Part shown: positions 22,350 through 33,779 of the stretch, piece by piece
Layout of the letters: every line of letters begins with the position of its first letter
Numbering within the stretch: the stretch's first letter is position 1
From: Tretioscincus oriximinensis
Lineage: Eukaryota; Chordata; Lepidosauria; Squamata; Gymnophthalmidae
DNA length: 64,000 nt
Direction: 5' to 3'
Assembly: GCA_022410635.1 (NCBI GenBank)
Contig: JAJVDF010000435.1
Span: 962,049-1,026,048 of the forward strand
The notes under the pieces: generated by a model
Told to the model about the DNA's origin: nothing
Seen by the model: only the letters and a program-made list of their open reading frames with translations
Database searches by the model: none
Program-made: the position numbers and the translations under genes

Positions 22350-23270
22350 TGTTTTTAAATATGTCAGAGAGAAAGGCAGAGNAAAGTTTACATAGATCCA
22401 AACAACTGCTTGTGAACACTGAAGATGTTCATTTGATTTTAAACTTTTTGTTATTCAAATGTTAACTGTGAAGAACAGCAAGCAACCTAGCTAAAATTTA
22501 CCTGAAGGAACTTCTTACTAGTTATCAAAACATCTGGGCTTTATTATTTCTATGCCCAGTGTGTGTCAGATATAGAAGATTCTGCTTTCTAGTTGTCAGA
22601 GACTCTCATTTGACATCTTATTGACAATATAGTTAAAACACAATATAAACAACATGTTGACAGCATCTCACAATAGAAACAAAACTATGTGGCATTTTAA
22701 AAACCGTTTGATTTAAAAACCGGGAGGCTATTTCAGCACAATAATATTCTTACACTGAGTTCCTAGAATTAGGTTATTATTTTAAATCTACCTGGTAATT
22801 AAGGAGTTAGTTCAAAAGCGTAGATGTTACAGTCCACCGATTCCCCAAGGTCGCCTAATAATTGGCAGATGGAAGAAGTTCCATCCTATCAACTTTCAGA
22901 ATTGCAGCAGGCTGTTTGCCTGCTTGACAGAGCAATGCAATAGAAGAATTCAGTTTACACTGACAATGGACTGCATAGCAATCAGCTCAATCCATCAAAT
23001 GATATTTTTTAGCACAGCATGCAAACACACACATATACACACACACAAGCTTTTATTTTTCTTCATAGGCAATCAATCTCTTTGTTCATTCATGGAAAGC
23101 AAAATCAACGTCCTCTCTTCCAGAGGTCTAGTCCTTTAANGCATGTGATTGTAATCTCTTCATCTGCAGAAACCAACAGGCAGATATATAGGGGTGGCAG
23201 TCTGTTATTATTGCTTCCCAGTTTTTCACAGTGAGTGCAGTCCTCCTAATTTGCTTCTCTGCATATATAT
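22350..23270. other. No recognisable gene; CA microsatellite
   Basis: A (CA)n run lies at 23021-23048. Otherwise nothing assignable. Confidence 0.5.
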
Positions 23271-23274
23271 ATAC

Positions 23275-23790
23275 TGTATTGATTTGAATCTGAAACTCAA
23301 TTGGCAACCAGTGCAGTTCCCATAAAATAGGAGAAATGTGGGCCCCACGAGGTGCACCTGTTAATACATGGGCTGCTGCATTCTGGACCAACTTCAGCCT
23401 CCGGATAAGGTGCAAGGGAAGGCCGGTTGCAGAGAGTTACAATAATCCAGCCTAGCNGTAACTGTCACATGGATCAGCGTGGCTAGGTCAGGGCGAAAGA
23501 GGTAAGGGGCCAACTGCTGAGCTTGTGTCAGGTAGAAGAAGGCTGTTTCAACTGAGTATACCACCTGGGTTTCCATGGAAAGGTTGGAGTCCAGGTGGNC
23601 ACCCAGGCTCTTGACAATGGGGAGAGAACACAGAGGGCTCTCACTGAAGGGAAGCAGCTGGAGACCACTAGGTTCAACCCCACGGCCCAGCCAGAGGACC
23701 TCTGTCTTCTATGGGTTTAATTTCAACCTACTACTGCTTAGCCATTTCGCGATGTCTTCTAGGCAATGGGGGAGAACATCTGGGATGTTT
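23275..23790 (-). mobile_element. L2-like LINE RT fragment
   Basis: The minus strand encodes L2 RT blocks in order with frame breaks: LLPFSESPLC (near 23640), then RPDLATLIHVTV and ARLDYCNSLQ (23394-23576), then LVQNAAAHVLTGAPRGAHIS and ELHWLPIEF (23277-23400). This is the palm-to-thumb part of the RT. Both ends are truncated and Ns and stops interrupt it. Confidence 0.85.
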
Positions 23791-23799
23791 CTTTATAAG

Positions 23800-24955
23800 C
23801 TACATTTTTGTTCAAATACAATAATTTCCCACCTTTTTTTGACCAGTTCCAATTCTTCCTTTCCTTCTTTTCCTATCCATTAATCTCTTTTTTTATTTAA
23901 ATATATGAAATTTCAGTTGATCATTAATGTATCTATGCCATGACTGAATTTTTAAAATATATATATGTTTAAACCAGATCATTGATCCTATGATAAAGCT
24001 ACAGTGNCAGGCCTAGCTCACACTCCAAAGCTGTTAATTATTATACAAAAGGCAAACTCAGAGTGCTAAGTAACGCAAACAGGAAATCCCCATAGACCAT
24101 CTGGCTTTTTAATGTGTGTGTGTTGGGGTGGGGGGCATGTCCATGCATGTGAGTGTATCAGCTATTTTAATCACAAAATTAGTAAGTGGGGGGGATATGT
24201 GGAAATGTGGGATGAAAGGGTGCTTATATAAGGCAGATCACACGTCTCAATGTGTTGTGAAAAGTGTATCAATATCTATTTAGAGAATTATTTGCTTGAG
24301 GTGTTTTAATAGTATCAGAGCTCATTTGTTTTCAGCTCTGGAATACAAAACACTCAAGAGCTGTTTGGAAACCTACAGCAGTTAACCCTGCCTGAGAATT
24401 AGGTCTGTATGCCACGTCACTTTATGCCAACATATATGCCTACAGTGTTGACATTATGATATTGGCAACACTACCATAACAGATTTTTATGTTTTTTTGC
24501 TTTCTTACTAGCATTTACTTTTTGACTCTAAGGCCTTCAATTATGTGTAGTTTAAAGTATCTCAAGGGAAAGATACTGAGAAAATATAAAGATCACAGAA
24601 ACTTGAAGGTTGCCTAATTGATCTTGAGGATCATTGGAAAGTAAGCTAAGAGTTCCCCATAGAGCCATAACCCAGCATGTTATACACAGCAAACATGCCT
24701 TACCTGCTGTCCTCAGCAAGAACCAGGCAAAGAAGAGGTGTAGGCTGCTTAATGTGCCCTTATTGTTCCTGTGGGTATAAGGATCACTGTTTACTGTCTG
24801 ATTTTCCTTAAAAATTGCAGAAGTCAAAATAATCTTAACCCAGTAACCTAATACAGAATATTAACTACTTAACACATAGCAAATACATGGAATCAGCCTG
24901 TGAAGTTAATGCATTTCTGCAAAAGTAATTGATGCCTAACAAACTTATTAATATT
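23800..24955. other. No recognisable gene or repeat
   Basis: A TG- and G-rich run at 24115-24140 and AT-rich low complexity near 23955-23970. No element body identified. Confidence 0.5.
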
Positions 24956-24959
24956 TCTG

Positions 24960-25591
24960 AGAGTGATCACAAACACAAGGATAAAGAGGATCTGATTGAT
25001 AAAGACCCTCATCAGGATCCCCAATAAGCTCTTTAGTCATGAAATAAGAGAACAGGTAAGTTCTGCATAGGTAAGTTGCTAAAAGACAGGAATCAAAAGG
25101 TATTAGTAAACAGACTGGTCTCTGGGATGCGAGAAGAGGTGTACTTCATAGTTCAGAACTGAGAACTATGCTTTTTTAATATATTCATAACTGATTTGGA
25201 TGCTGAGGTAAATAATGAGATGACCAGGTTTGCTGACAACACNGAACTGTTCAGGATAATACAAACTGAAAGTGAATGTAANGAGCTCCAGAGAAATCAT
25301 GCACGGTCTTTTCTCTTGAGAGTGGACAAGTGAGTAATAAAGTGACAAATTAACTTCAACTTAAGAAAGTACAAACCCATGTATATTGGGGTGATAAAGA
25401 ACTCCACTTACACCTATAAACTCATGGGAACCAAGCTTTCTGCTATAGAGAGGAAAGAGATCTTGGAGTATTAGTGGACTCCAGGTCTCAACCCAGTGTG
25501 TCAACCCAGTGTACAACATTTGTGAAAAAAGCAACTTCAATGTTAGAAATAATTTGGGGGAAAAGTGAAAATAAGCTGCAAGTATCATTTT
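24960..25591 (+). mobile_element. CR1 LINE, left half of a split copy
   Basis: Contains RT coding read through several breaks: FISDLDAEVNNEMTRFADN, RDLGVLVDSRS and KKATSMLEIIWGKSENKLQ. The catalytic block reads FADN instead of FADD, so one metal-binding aspartate is lost. The copy is interrupted at 25591 by an L2-like element and resumes at 26171. Confidence 0.85.
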
Positions 25592-26170
25592 ATTTATTTA
25601 TTTATATTTATTTACTTATTTATTTGTACTTAATATAAGTATAAAGGTCTCAAAGCAACCATCAATATAAACAAATACAAAATTGGCATATTAAAACAGT
25701 ATCTGAAAGTGGGAAGGAAAACAGCATTTCTTTGACTAAAGTCCAGATTAAAGAGATGCTTCTTCAGGGACCTTCTAAAACCAGGGATCCTCAAANGTTT
25801 TAAACAGGGGTCCAGTCCACTGTTCCTCAGACCGATAGAGGGCCAGACTATAGTTTTTTNAAAAAACTATGAACAAATTCCTATTTTTTGGGCTGCCTAG
25901 TGTGCCTTGTGNGCATGCACTATTGAAAAGACAAGGTGTGTTACTATGAGCCCGGGACTAATCGGCTGCTAAGCAGGACAGATGGCGGCAACAACATCAT
26001 CTTGTGGGCTGGATAAATGTCTTCGATGGGCCGCTTGTGGCCTGTGGGCCGTACTTTGAGGACCCCTGTTCTAAAACAATACTGTGATGGTGACTGACTC
26101 AGCTTGAGGGGGAGATAATTCCATAGTCTGTGGGCAACCACAGAGAAGGCAACCACTTGAGTCCCTACTC
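25592..26170 (-). mobile_element. L2-like LINE 3' end inserted into CR1
   Basis: On the plus strand it starts with the reversed (TAAA)n tail (ATTTATTTATTTATATTTAT). It then runs to the complement of the L2 C-terminal coding (AGAGATGCTTCTTCAGGGAC and GCTTGAGGGGGAGATAATTC). A 6-base CATTTT occurs at both junctions (25586-25591 and 26171-26176) and may be the target duplication. The element is itself split by the hAT at 25782-26068. Confidence 0.8.
25782..26068. mobile_element. Non-autonomous hAT transposon (287 bp) inside L2
   Basis: Terminal inverted repeats CAGGGATCCTCAAA and TTTGAGGACCCCTG match at 13 of 14 positions. The direct repeat TTCTAAAAC flanks it (25773-25781 and 26069-26077), close to the 8-bp duplication of the nTCTAGAn type known for hAT elements. 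The interior contains the GGGCCAGACTATAG and GGATAAATGTCTTCGATGGG blocks known to me from hAT families spread widely among tetrapods. There is no transposase coding. Confidence 0.85.
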
Positions 26171-26600
26171 CATTTTGCTCTTTAAAAATCTGTGNAAAAG
26201 AATAGTGTGTTTAATTCTGGTCACCACACCTTAGAAAAGATATTGCAGAATTGGAAATGTGCAAAAAGGTTCAACAAAAATGATCAAGGCATTGGAACAT
26301 CTCGCTCATGAAATCTAGCTGCATTGTGTAGGCAGACTGAAAGGCAACGTTACAGAGGTAATCAGACTAAAATATACAAAATCATGCACAGCATGGGTAG
26401 AACTAGGGAGCACTTGATGAAACTAATGGACAGAAGAGTTAAGATAGAAAAGGGAAAGTATTGTAGAGGGTCATTTGTATATAGGATCTACTTTAAAGCT
26501 ACTGGAAAACTTTAAGAAAGGATTAGATAAATTCATGGAACCCACTTGTATTACTAGATATTAGGATTGATAGCTTGGTGTCCATAATATGATCATTATA
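26171..26600 (+). mobile_element. CR1 LINE, right half of the split copy
   Basis: Continues the RT of 24960-25591: TTTAATTCTGGTCACCACAC, GAAAAGATATTGCAGAATTG and ATGATCAAGGCATTGGAACA are CR1 landmarks in the expected order. It stops near 26600 without a recognisable 3' terminal repeat. Confidence 0.8.
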
Positions 26601-26604
26601 TCTT

Positions 26605-27000
26605 TATAGTATTTTTGTATGGGTATTTCATATTTTTATCATNGAGGAATGGATTGTTTATTTCAGTGTTATTTTAAAACACTCTACTATATGGATTAAC
26701 TTTGTGTTTGTTTGCAAGTCAAGACTCATTGAGTAGGAAACATCTGCAAAATATTAAAATTAAACAAAATAGCCTTAAGCACATTCATCAGGTGATTGCC
26801 TCAAGGGAGATTANAAGCTTTCATTGTTCTGTTATGAGCCAGAAATACCCTAATCTTTGGAATTTATAAAAATGGTAAAACAGGATATAGTAATAGTTTT
26901 CAGGTAGGTATGAGAAAGTTCAAAGAAACTTTTGAGGAGAGTAATTTTTCACTGATTCTGTTCATTTATAAACATTGCTTTGTATATAAATATTAGTTTC
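26605..27000. other. No recognisable gene or repeat
   Basis: No assignable signal. Confidence 0.5.
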
Positions 27001-27004
27001 CATT

Positions 27005-28645
27005 GATTTTTTTATTTTTAACAAAACATAGACTTAAAACAGGTATAACACCAATATACATAAACATAAAATTCAATANATAAATAATCTAATTCCACAA
27101 TGACTCACCCCCTACCCAGATTACCAGAGGTTATTATACAACGTTTCACTGTTAGAAAATGAGCTTCTGCCATTTAATACTCTATGGTGTCTTAGTGGGT
27201 AATCTTAGTCTGTTTAGTCTTTTTTCCCTTAAAAAATATATAACATAAGTTCCAAAATGTAATTCATACCAGCAGTTTAGGGTCCATGTTCCACCTCTTG
27301 CAATAACAATATTGTCTGATCTTATACAGTTCTTAAAAATATATACCAGATCATATTGTACTTGCATATGTTCTATTTGATTCCTAATGAAAATCTCCTT
27401 TGTTAGTGGTAGATCAATATCTAAAATCAGTTCAATCTCTGTAGCAATTAATGACCAGAAATGATGTACTGGTTGATGGTCATAACACATATGCCATTAT
27501 GTACCCATCACTTGACATCCACGCCCCTCACATGAGATAATTGAAAGGGTGATTGATACCATCTTGTTTAAAGTTTTGTTTCAACCTCTTTATTTTTATT
27601 GTTCTAATAGGGCTGTAGCTTTTAGACACTTGTCCCAGTCCTCTGCCTTACTTAGAATGTCTGGTTCCTATTGTCATCTGTTATGTTCTTTGTTTTTAAA
27701 TTTAATCCAAATTAATAAATTATAGAATTCTCTTGTTAATCTATTTCCTCCTATCTTTTTCCGGTCATTCTCCTCTTTTTCTATTTTGTCTATCTATTTT
27801 GTCTGATTGAAACATTTTCCATATTATTTAGTATCCTTTTGATACTTTCCGAATTGCTCTCATCCTTATGCTCTAAATNGGTTAATTTTTTCAAACTCCA
27901 CTTTTTAATCTCCCTTTCCCAACTCTTGAAAATTTGATCTGGTATATTTCCTACTAGGGTTTGAAATAGATATAGAAGCCTTGGAAGCAGCAGCATTTTC
28001 AGTGCTCTCATTTCAGTAAGTATCACTCGTTTTTTATGTGGCCATGAGTCCATCTTTTTTTAAAAGAAATCCAAGGGGTTTTATAGTTCACACTGACCAA
28101 ATTTTCCATTTTTTTGGTAAGTTTTACTCCTACATATTCTTTTTACCCCAATTTTAAGCCAGACATTTGTGCTATCTGTTGTTATTCAATCCTTGGGGTA
28201 TTGATAATCATTATTTCTAATTTTTCTATATTTATTTTTAATTGGGAAATTTTCTCAAAATTGTTTACCTCCCAAATGAAATGTGGCAAGGTATTGTGTG
28301 GATCATTCATAATAACTGTAGCCATTTATCTGTGAGTTGTTCCTAATGTTATTAGTTAAGGGCTTCATAGCCATTGTGAATATTAATGGGGATAACAGGA
28401 CCTCTGTTTAACTCCATTATTTACCCAGAAATATTCTGAAATTCCAGAATTGACTCTTATTCTACCCAAGTCTTATCCAATTTTTCTCAAAGACAACCTT
28501 TCACACAAACATGTGATGTACCTATGGCTAACTGAATTAAGTGCCTTATTGACATCCATCTTAATTACAGCTACTTTCCTTCTATGTTTATATTCATGGA
28601 TTATACGTCAAAATAGGGACCTGTCATCCACATGCTCGATACAGA
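27005..28645 (-). mobile_element. L1-type LINE remnant, RT to 3' end
   Basis: On the minus strand the blocks come in L1 ORF2 order, with many frame breaks. First is an IKMDVNKALNSVSH-like segment (RT motif DxxKAFDxVxW, near 28525-28570). Next is a GPVIPINIHNGYEAL-like segment (near 28380-28420). Then come ALKMLLLPRLLYLFQTL (27960-28010) and the C-terminal HHFWSLIATEIELILDIDLP (near 27410-27470). A reversed A-rich tail lies near 27009. The copy is old and dead. Confidence 0.75.
27790..28053 (-). pseudogene. L1 ORF2 fragment after the RT palm
   Basis: An 87-codon frame with MRALKMLLLPRLLYLFQTL. This is the conserved L1 block that in intact elements reads roughly as K-x-x-x-L-P-x-x-x-Y-x-F. It is part of the L1 remnant, and the flanking frames hold the rest. 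Confidence 0.7.
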
Positions 28646-28654
28646 CTAAACAAT

Positions 28655-28740
28655 ATGCACTTTGGACCTTCCTTAGTCTGCATTAGCATGTAGCTAACAG
28701 GTCCATATTCTGAGATACTATCAAGAAACAGGTCTAGTGC
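28655..28740. repeat. Decayed foldback MITE fragment
   Basis: TTAGTCTGCATTAGCATGTA and CATATTCTGAGATACTATCA recall the inner and outer arm of the family at 11844-12001 (TAGTCTACACTAGCATGTGG, CTATTCCAAGG). Only half of the element is visible. Confidence 0.35.
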
Positions 28741-28744
28741 AGAA

Positions 28745-30360
28745 GGAGATATAATGTAGAAAAAGGCTCAGTACAAAAAAGGTCATAAAAATACACTGGA
28801 TTAATCTGCAATGAGTGAAAAAGACAACTTGTGTGTGTCGGGTGTGTGTGTCACAGTTGCTTAATAAACACACAGGCAAGTATGTCTTTAACCTTGAAAG
28901 TCAACAGTTTCCATTGGCCATAAGCAATAAATTAAAAAGATAGAATGTCTGAACTCTTTGCTCTTCCAACCAGCCTATCACATTTTTCTGGCTACTATTG
29001 TTGTTAGTAGGTGTAATTAAGGTGGGCTTTTCTGCTGATGATTGTGTAGGTAAATCTCACCATCTAGGCTTGCTTTTAGTAAGGATACCATCTTTAGGTA
29101 TGAAAGATGAAAAGTATATTCCACACTACTTAAAGATCGAATGCCTTTAGTCTGTTTTCTATGCTGACTTGAGTTACTGTGACATCTTTACTACAAAATA
29201 TTTTTCAGGCTAATTAAATTTCTGTGGCAGTAATGCCATTATGCATATGACTATAGTAGATCAGGTAAGTCTTGGATTCTTGACAGCTTTAAATCTATCC
29301 TTCTTTGCCCTTTGGAATATTGAAAATTAGCATGAGTAAGATAGGAATACTTTGGATAATTTGGTAAAAGCAACAGAAACAGTGTTTAAGGTATTTTAGG
29401 TAATTAAGAAAAATTAAGTTTTCATGTGATTTGCTGTTTTGAAATTTTGTTTTTGTTGTGTGTTTGTGTGTGCATGCAGCTCTCTGTGTAAGAAAGATTA
29501 TAACCTTTCAAAACTTATAATGTTGCTTAAGTAACTTTGCAAATAAAACTTCTGCTTCAAATATTTTTAGGTGAAAAAGATCAACGCAATTGCAGCTCTA
29601 GCATTATAGGTTCCCTTTATTAAGCTGGCTTTAGTTGTGTTCCAACTACAGAACCATGCATGTCATCATTGATACTTTCATCTNATATATTATGTTACTA
29701 TATATATATATATTCACCTCTTTTAGCTCAATTTGTTTTATTTTTATTTGGGGTGGGTGGGGGGGATGGCTATTTCTGTTCAGTTAAACTTTCAGGAATT
29801 GGTATCAGTAGACTAAAATGTGCTAAAATAATTAGCTACCTACTGTTTAGATTAAACCTGGTGTCACCATTTTAATTTATGGGCACATAGTTGTATGCAG
29901 ATGGCATAAGAAAGTCATTTTTATTAGAGCCCAAAGTAAGTTGATTTGTAATTTTGATAGAAGTATAGAAGAAGGCTTTGATCCCTGGGTTTGATCTGCC
30001 ACTAGCTGCAGCTGTTGTTTCACTACAGCAATTATACCATACTGGGCCTAAAGCCCAAGCAAATGGAGGTCATATTTGTGTAATGTCAGATGTTTGCAAA
30101 TGTGTATAATATATTAACCACAACTACCCAGTCAAGCTCTAAAGCTATAAATACCCACAAAGTATTTGCTACACAAGATATCTAAGTTCAGGCACATCCA
30201 TTCCATGAGACAATTTGTGGGAGTCTGCCACAACTGGGTTAGGATTTGTGTGCTAGTACGTTTGTGTGTAAGCAGTGCCTTTTTATTCACTTCATAAAGG
30301 CTGAAACGATTGGGATAGTTGGAGCTGTGGTCACTTATATGCTTTTAAGCTATCTTCAGG
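28745..30360. other. No recognisable gene; simple repeats
   Basis: GT-rich runs at 28828-28852 and 29455-29480, a short (TA)n at 29697-29712, and a G-rich run GGGGTGGGTGGGGGGG at 29750-29765. No LINE, SINE or DNA-transposon body noticed. Confidence 0.5.
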
Positions 30361-30366
30361 CCTTTG

Positions 30367-30730
30367 ACTGTTCTTTCTCTTCTGCCCATTAGTTTCANGG
30401 AATGCCCCCTGGTCCTAGTGTTGTGTGATAAAGAAAATATTTTTTTCTCTATTCACCTTATCCACCCCATGCATGATTTTATACTCCTCAATAAGATAAC
30501 CTCTTAAACACTGTCTTTTGAGGCTGAGTCCCAGATGTTGCAGCCTGACTTCATAAGGCAGGTGCTCCAGTCCCTTGATCATTCTTGTTGCCTTTTTCTG
30601 CACCTTCTCTAGTTCCACAATNTCTTTTTTGAGATGTGATGACCAGAATTATACACAGTATTCCAAATGTGGCCTCATCACAGATTTATAAAGATGCAAA
30701 ANAACACTTGCTGACTTATTTTTGATTCAT
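30367..30730 (-). mobile_element. CR1 LINE fragment, internal
   Basis: The minus strand encodes ELEKVQKKATRMIKGLEHLP, RLQHLGLSLKRQCLRGYL and MHGVDKVNREKN, the CR1 thumb region. Both the 3' UTR and the upstream RT are missing. Confidence 0.9.
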
Positions 30731-30734
30731 TTAG

Positions 30735-32090
30735 GTACAACATATAACTTATTTGCATTAAAAAATCCTGTCCCATAGCTACAATCAAACTTTATACAAA
30801 CAAGTCAGCAAGAAAATTCACGATGTTTCAAGTGGCCACTGGATTAGTACAGCCGTTCCAGTACAGTTAGCAACAACTACTCTGTAAACCTGTCTTTCAA
30901 ACATTGCTAAAATGATTCAGACTTCAGTATGGATGAGTCATACAACTTTAAAAAGAAAAAAAGAATGAGTGTGTTTTATGTAGCAAAGCAATTTTGTAAA
31001 TGGATATTTAACCGTGACAGTAGCTGTTCCTGAGAATTTGTCTTCTTGCAGGTAAAATTACTCAAACCATGCGGAAAAAACCTGCCATGTATCACAGAGA
31101 AATTCTTTCATTCTTCCATTTCAAGAGTTTATTTTCACAGCTGTGTAGGTGATTTGGACCTTCTGGTTCCTGTGAAGAGTCTAGTGTTGAATTAATGGAG
31201 GACAAAATCCTTTCAACAGTTTTTGCAGACATTATGGGTCTTTTCTTTGTTGAATATTTGACCATCTTCCCTTCAACTAAGCACTCAAAGAACTGTCAAA
31301 ATCAGTAAGGAAATGGACTTTGAAAATAATCTTCAAGATGATGGGCTATTTTCCTTGCTTGCCTGAGACTCCACAATTACTGTTCATTGCTGCATGCTAA
31401 GCTGTTCATCCTAGCTAAATGAATGTCCATTAATAGAAACATTTTCAGAAATAATGAAATGTCTTTAAAATAGAACTTTCTAATGGATAGTGTTGGATAT
31501 CTCTGGTTTGTGCCTAGAAGATAAGATACTGGTCAGGAATAACATGTACTAAAAATGATTTTTTTGCACTCAGTGTATTGCCATGTCTTCAGTACTGTAG
31601 AAAAAAACATTCATATTTCTTACTCTATTTAAATAAACTCTTCAGTCCTGCCATCTCCTACCTGAGTAGAAATATCAGCAGGTGCAGTTTACAATGCCTG
31701 CAGCATCTACTGGAATCCACAAGTTTCACTATTGCCCTGCTCCTCTCTGCATCTTATTTTGCAGAAGAAAGGAGGAAGCTGAAATTTCACACTCACTGTG
31801 AATATCCCTTTTGCATATTGGTGGGATCACCAGAGTGTGGAATAGGGGTCCTTGTGTTTTTACTAGTCCAGTGTACTGGGCCAGTATGAAATAGCACTCA
31901 GATTCTGTTGCTTAATTTGGCATGTGTACAGAAGCCATAAACATTGGCCCCAATAAAGATGGTAACTGTATCAAGACATCACTTCTTTATTCCACCATTT
32001 TTGAAGTTCCAGAATCAAGCATTCACAGCTGTAGTTTATTCCATAATATCAAAACATAGTTAGTACAAGCCAGAAGCAGCAGCAGCAGCA
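30735..32090. other. No recognisable gene or repeat
   Basis: No assignable element. The 103-codon frame at 31578-31889 has no family features. A (CAG)5 run lies at 32072-32090. Confidence 0.5.
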
Positions 32091-32099
32091 GAAGTTATA

Positions 32100-32275
32100 C
32101 CCATTTTTTTTTACCTCCAAAGGGATTCAAAGCAGTTTACAAGCTTATTTTTTGCCCGAAGGTCATTAACTAATCGCAATTTGGGTGGCTAATCTGAGAC
32201 TAGTAGAGAGCGCTCACCCCTGTCCAGAGCTGACTCAGAGCTTCGNACTCCGATATCTCTGCTGAAACAGGAGAG
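32100..32275 (-). mobile_element. SINE-like fragment
   Basis: Blocks GGGATTCAAAGCAGTTTACA and GTAGAGAGCGCTCACCCCTG correspond to 56280-56460 and 48660-48730. I take these as minus-strand copies of one SINE family. The tRNA-like head is strongly decayed here (one N inside it). Confidence 0.5.
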
Positions 32276-32279
32276 TTCT

Positions 32280-32985
32280 TAAGTGCTTTTAACTGTTGTG
32301 CCTCAATAACATTCACAATGAACATAAAAACACTAAAGGAGGCCTGCAAAATCAGGCCAGTCTAGTCTGTATCACACAATTGACTACCACTTGCTTCTTA
32401 GCCTTCTCAAATAGAAGATAAAACCTTTAGTTGCTTTCAGTTACCAACAATTGATCCTTGGATTCTATTTCCAATCTGAGGGTGGTACTTAGGCATCCAT
32501 CACAGTTGCCACTAATGATTGTTTTTATGTCTAATTCCNTTCCAACATACAGATATTGGTCACTATACCAGCATTAGAGCTTTTAATATGGAATACCTAA
32601 TTATGAAACTTTCTNTCCTCCTAACTACACCACTTCTATATTTAAACAAATAATAAAGCAGGTTACAATGCACCACAAAATCAAAAATATTAATCACTTA
32701 TTGCCTTATGTTTAGTGATTATTTTATTAGCCCGGTGTGTGTTTTATTGTTTTTATAATTTTCATTATTGATCTGATCATATTTTATCATTTTTATGTCT
32801 TATTATATTGCTGCCTTCTGGAATATGGATGCAGAGATTACTTTCTTTCTAAAGTATCCATTGGATACTTTAAATTATCTAAACTCTTATTCAGATTTTG
32901 ATTTTAACTGTATTCAGTAACTCCCTAGGCAATTTTTGGATTGATGCCATTTCAGTGAAAATTGTTAAGGTTTGCACTTTAAATG
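32280..32985. other. No recognisable gene or repeat
   Basis: AT-rich. A tail-like stretch at about 32700-32810 resembles L2 3' UTR sequence but is too weak to call. Confidence 0.4.
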
Positions 32986-32989
32986 TGTA

Positions 32990-33300
32990 TGCAAATATCA
33001 GGTAAGAACATAAGTAGAATCTCATGACCCACAGGTGGTAGGATGACCTCATGGTCATGAGATGATCAGCTAATTGGTCCTGTTGAGGATATAAGCAATG
33101 GTATTGCTTTGGGTGTGGTGGTGGTGTTAAGAAGAAGAAAGTAACTATGCAAGAATAAAAAGAGGCCTTCCTTGGTGGAAAGAAACTCTGCGTGTGAGTG
33201 CATTTGTTCGGGTTGAACTGGACTGCTACCACCCTGGGCTTATAGTTCGCACAGAAAACTGAAAACCAGTCTTCAACTACTATCAATGGAATCCGGTGTA
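32990..33300 (+). mobile_element. Possible solo LTR (weak)
   Basis: Layout resembles U3-R-U5: a TATA-like GATATAAG (33089-33096), a polyadenylation-like AATAAA at about 33155, then CTCTGCGTGTGAGTGCATTT followed by TTGTTCGGGTTGAACTGG, as is common at LTR 3' ends. I could not fix the TG...CA termini or a target duplication, and no internal retroviral or Gypsy sequence is next to it. It may also be unrelated unique sequence. Confidence 0.25.
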
Positions 33301-33423
33301 TTCCATAGTTGGATAGGGTAGTATCTGGAGAGCCACATCTGTTACAAGTGAAAGGGATAAGCGCTTTATATGGAAATGTTCAGTACCAATTTGTAATTTA
33401 AAACATAGATGCAACCACTAATT

Positions 33424-33778
33424 AGGAACATAAGAACATAAGAAGAGCCATACTGGATCAGGCCACAGCCCATCAAGTCCAGCATTCTGTGTCACACAGA
33501 GGCCCACCAGATGCACCTGGGCAGTCCGAACAGAGGAAAGCAAAATATGCACCTGTTCATGACTCCCTGCAAATGGTATTTCAGGAGTCCTGCCTGTTGC
33601 TCCATCCCAGAGGCAACATCCAGACATCCATCCTANTATCCATTTATACCTTTAGTATCCATAAACCTGTCTAGTCCTGTCTTGAAACTATCCAAGCTGT
33701 GAGCTACCACTACCTCTTTAGGAAGTAAATTCCACAGGCCGATGACCCTCTGGGTGAAAAAATACTTTCCTTTGGCCA
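33424..33778 (-). mobile_element. CR1 LINE 3' end
   Basis: Starts on the plus strand with GGAACATAAGAACATAAGAA and the complement of the 3' UTR. It runs to ATTCCACAGGCCGATGACCC in the C-terminal coding part and stops near 33778. It is well preserved relative to the other 3' ends here, with one N. Confidence 0.93.
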
Positions 33779-33779
33779 T

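Noticed and set aside
29750..29767. G-quadruplex motif as a promoter element
   Set aside because: The G-runs are real, but there is no coding exon or CpG-rich region nearby to support a promoter.
32891..33286. 131-codon open frame on the minus strand
   Set aside because: Lies across the possible LTR region with no similarity to gag or pol, and composition looks random.
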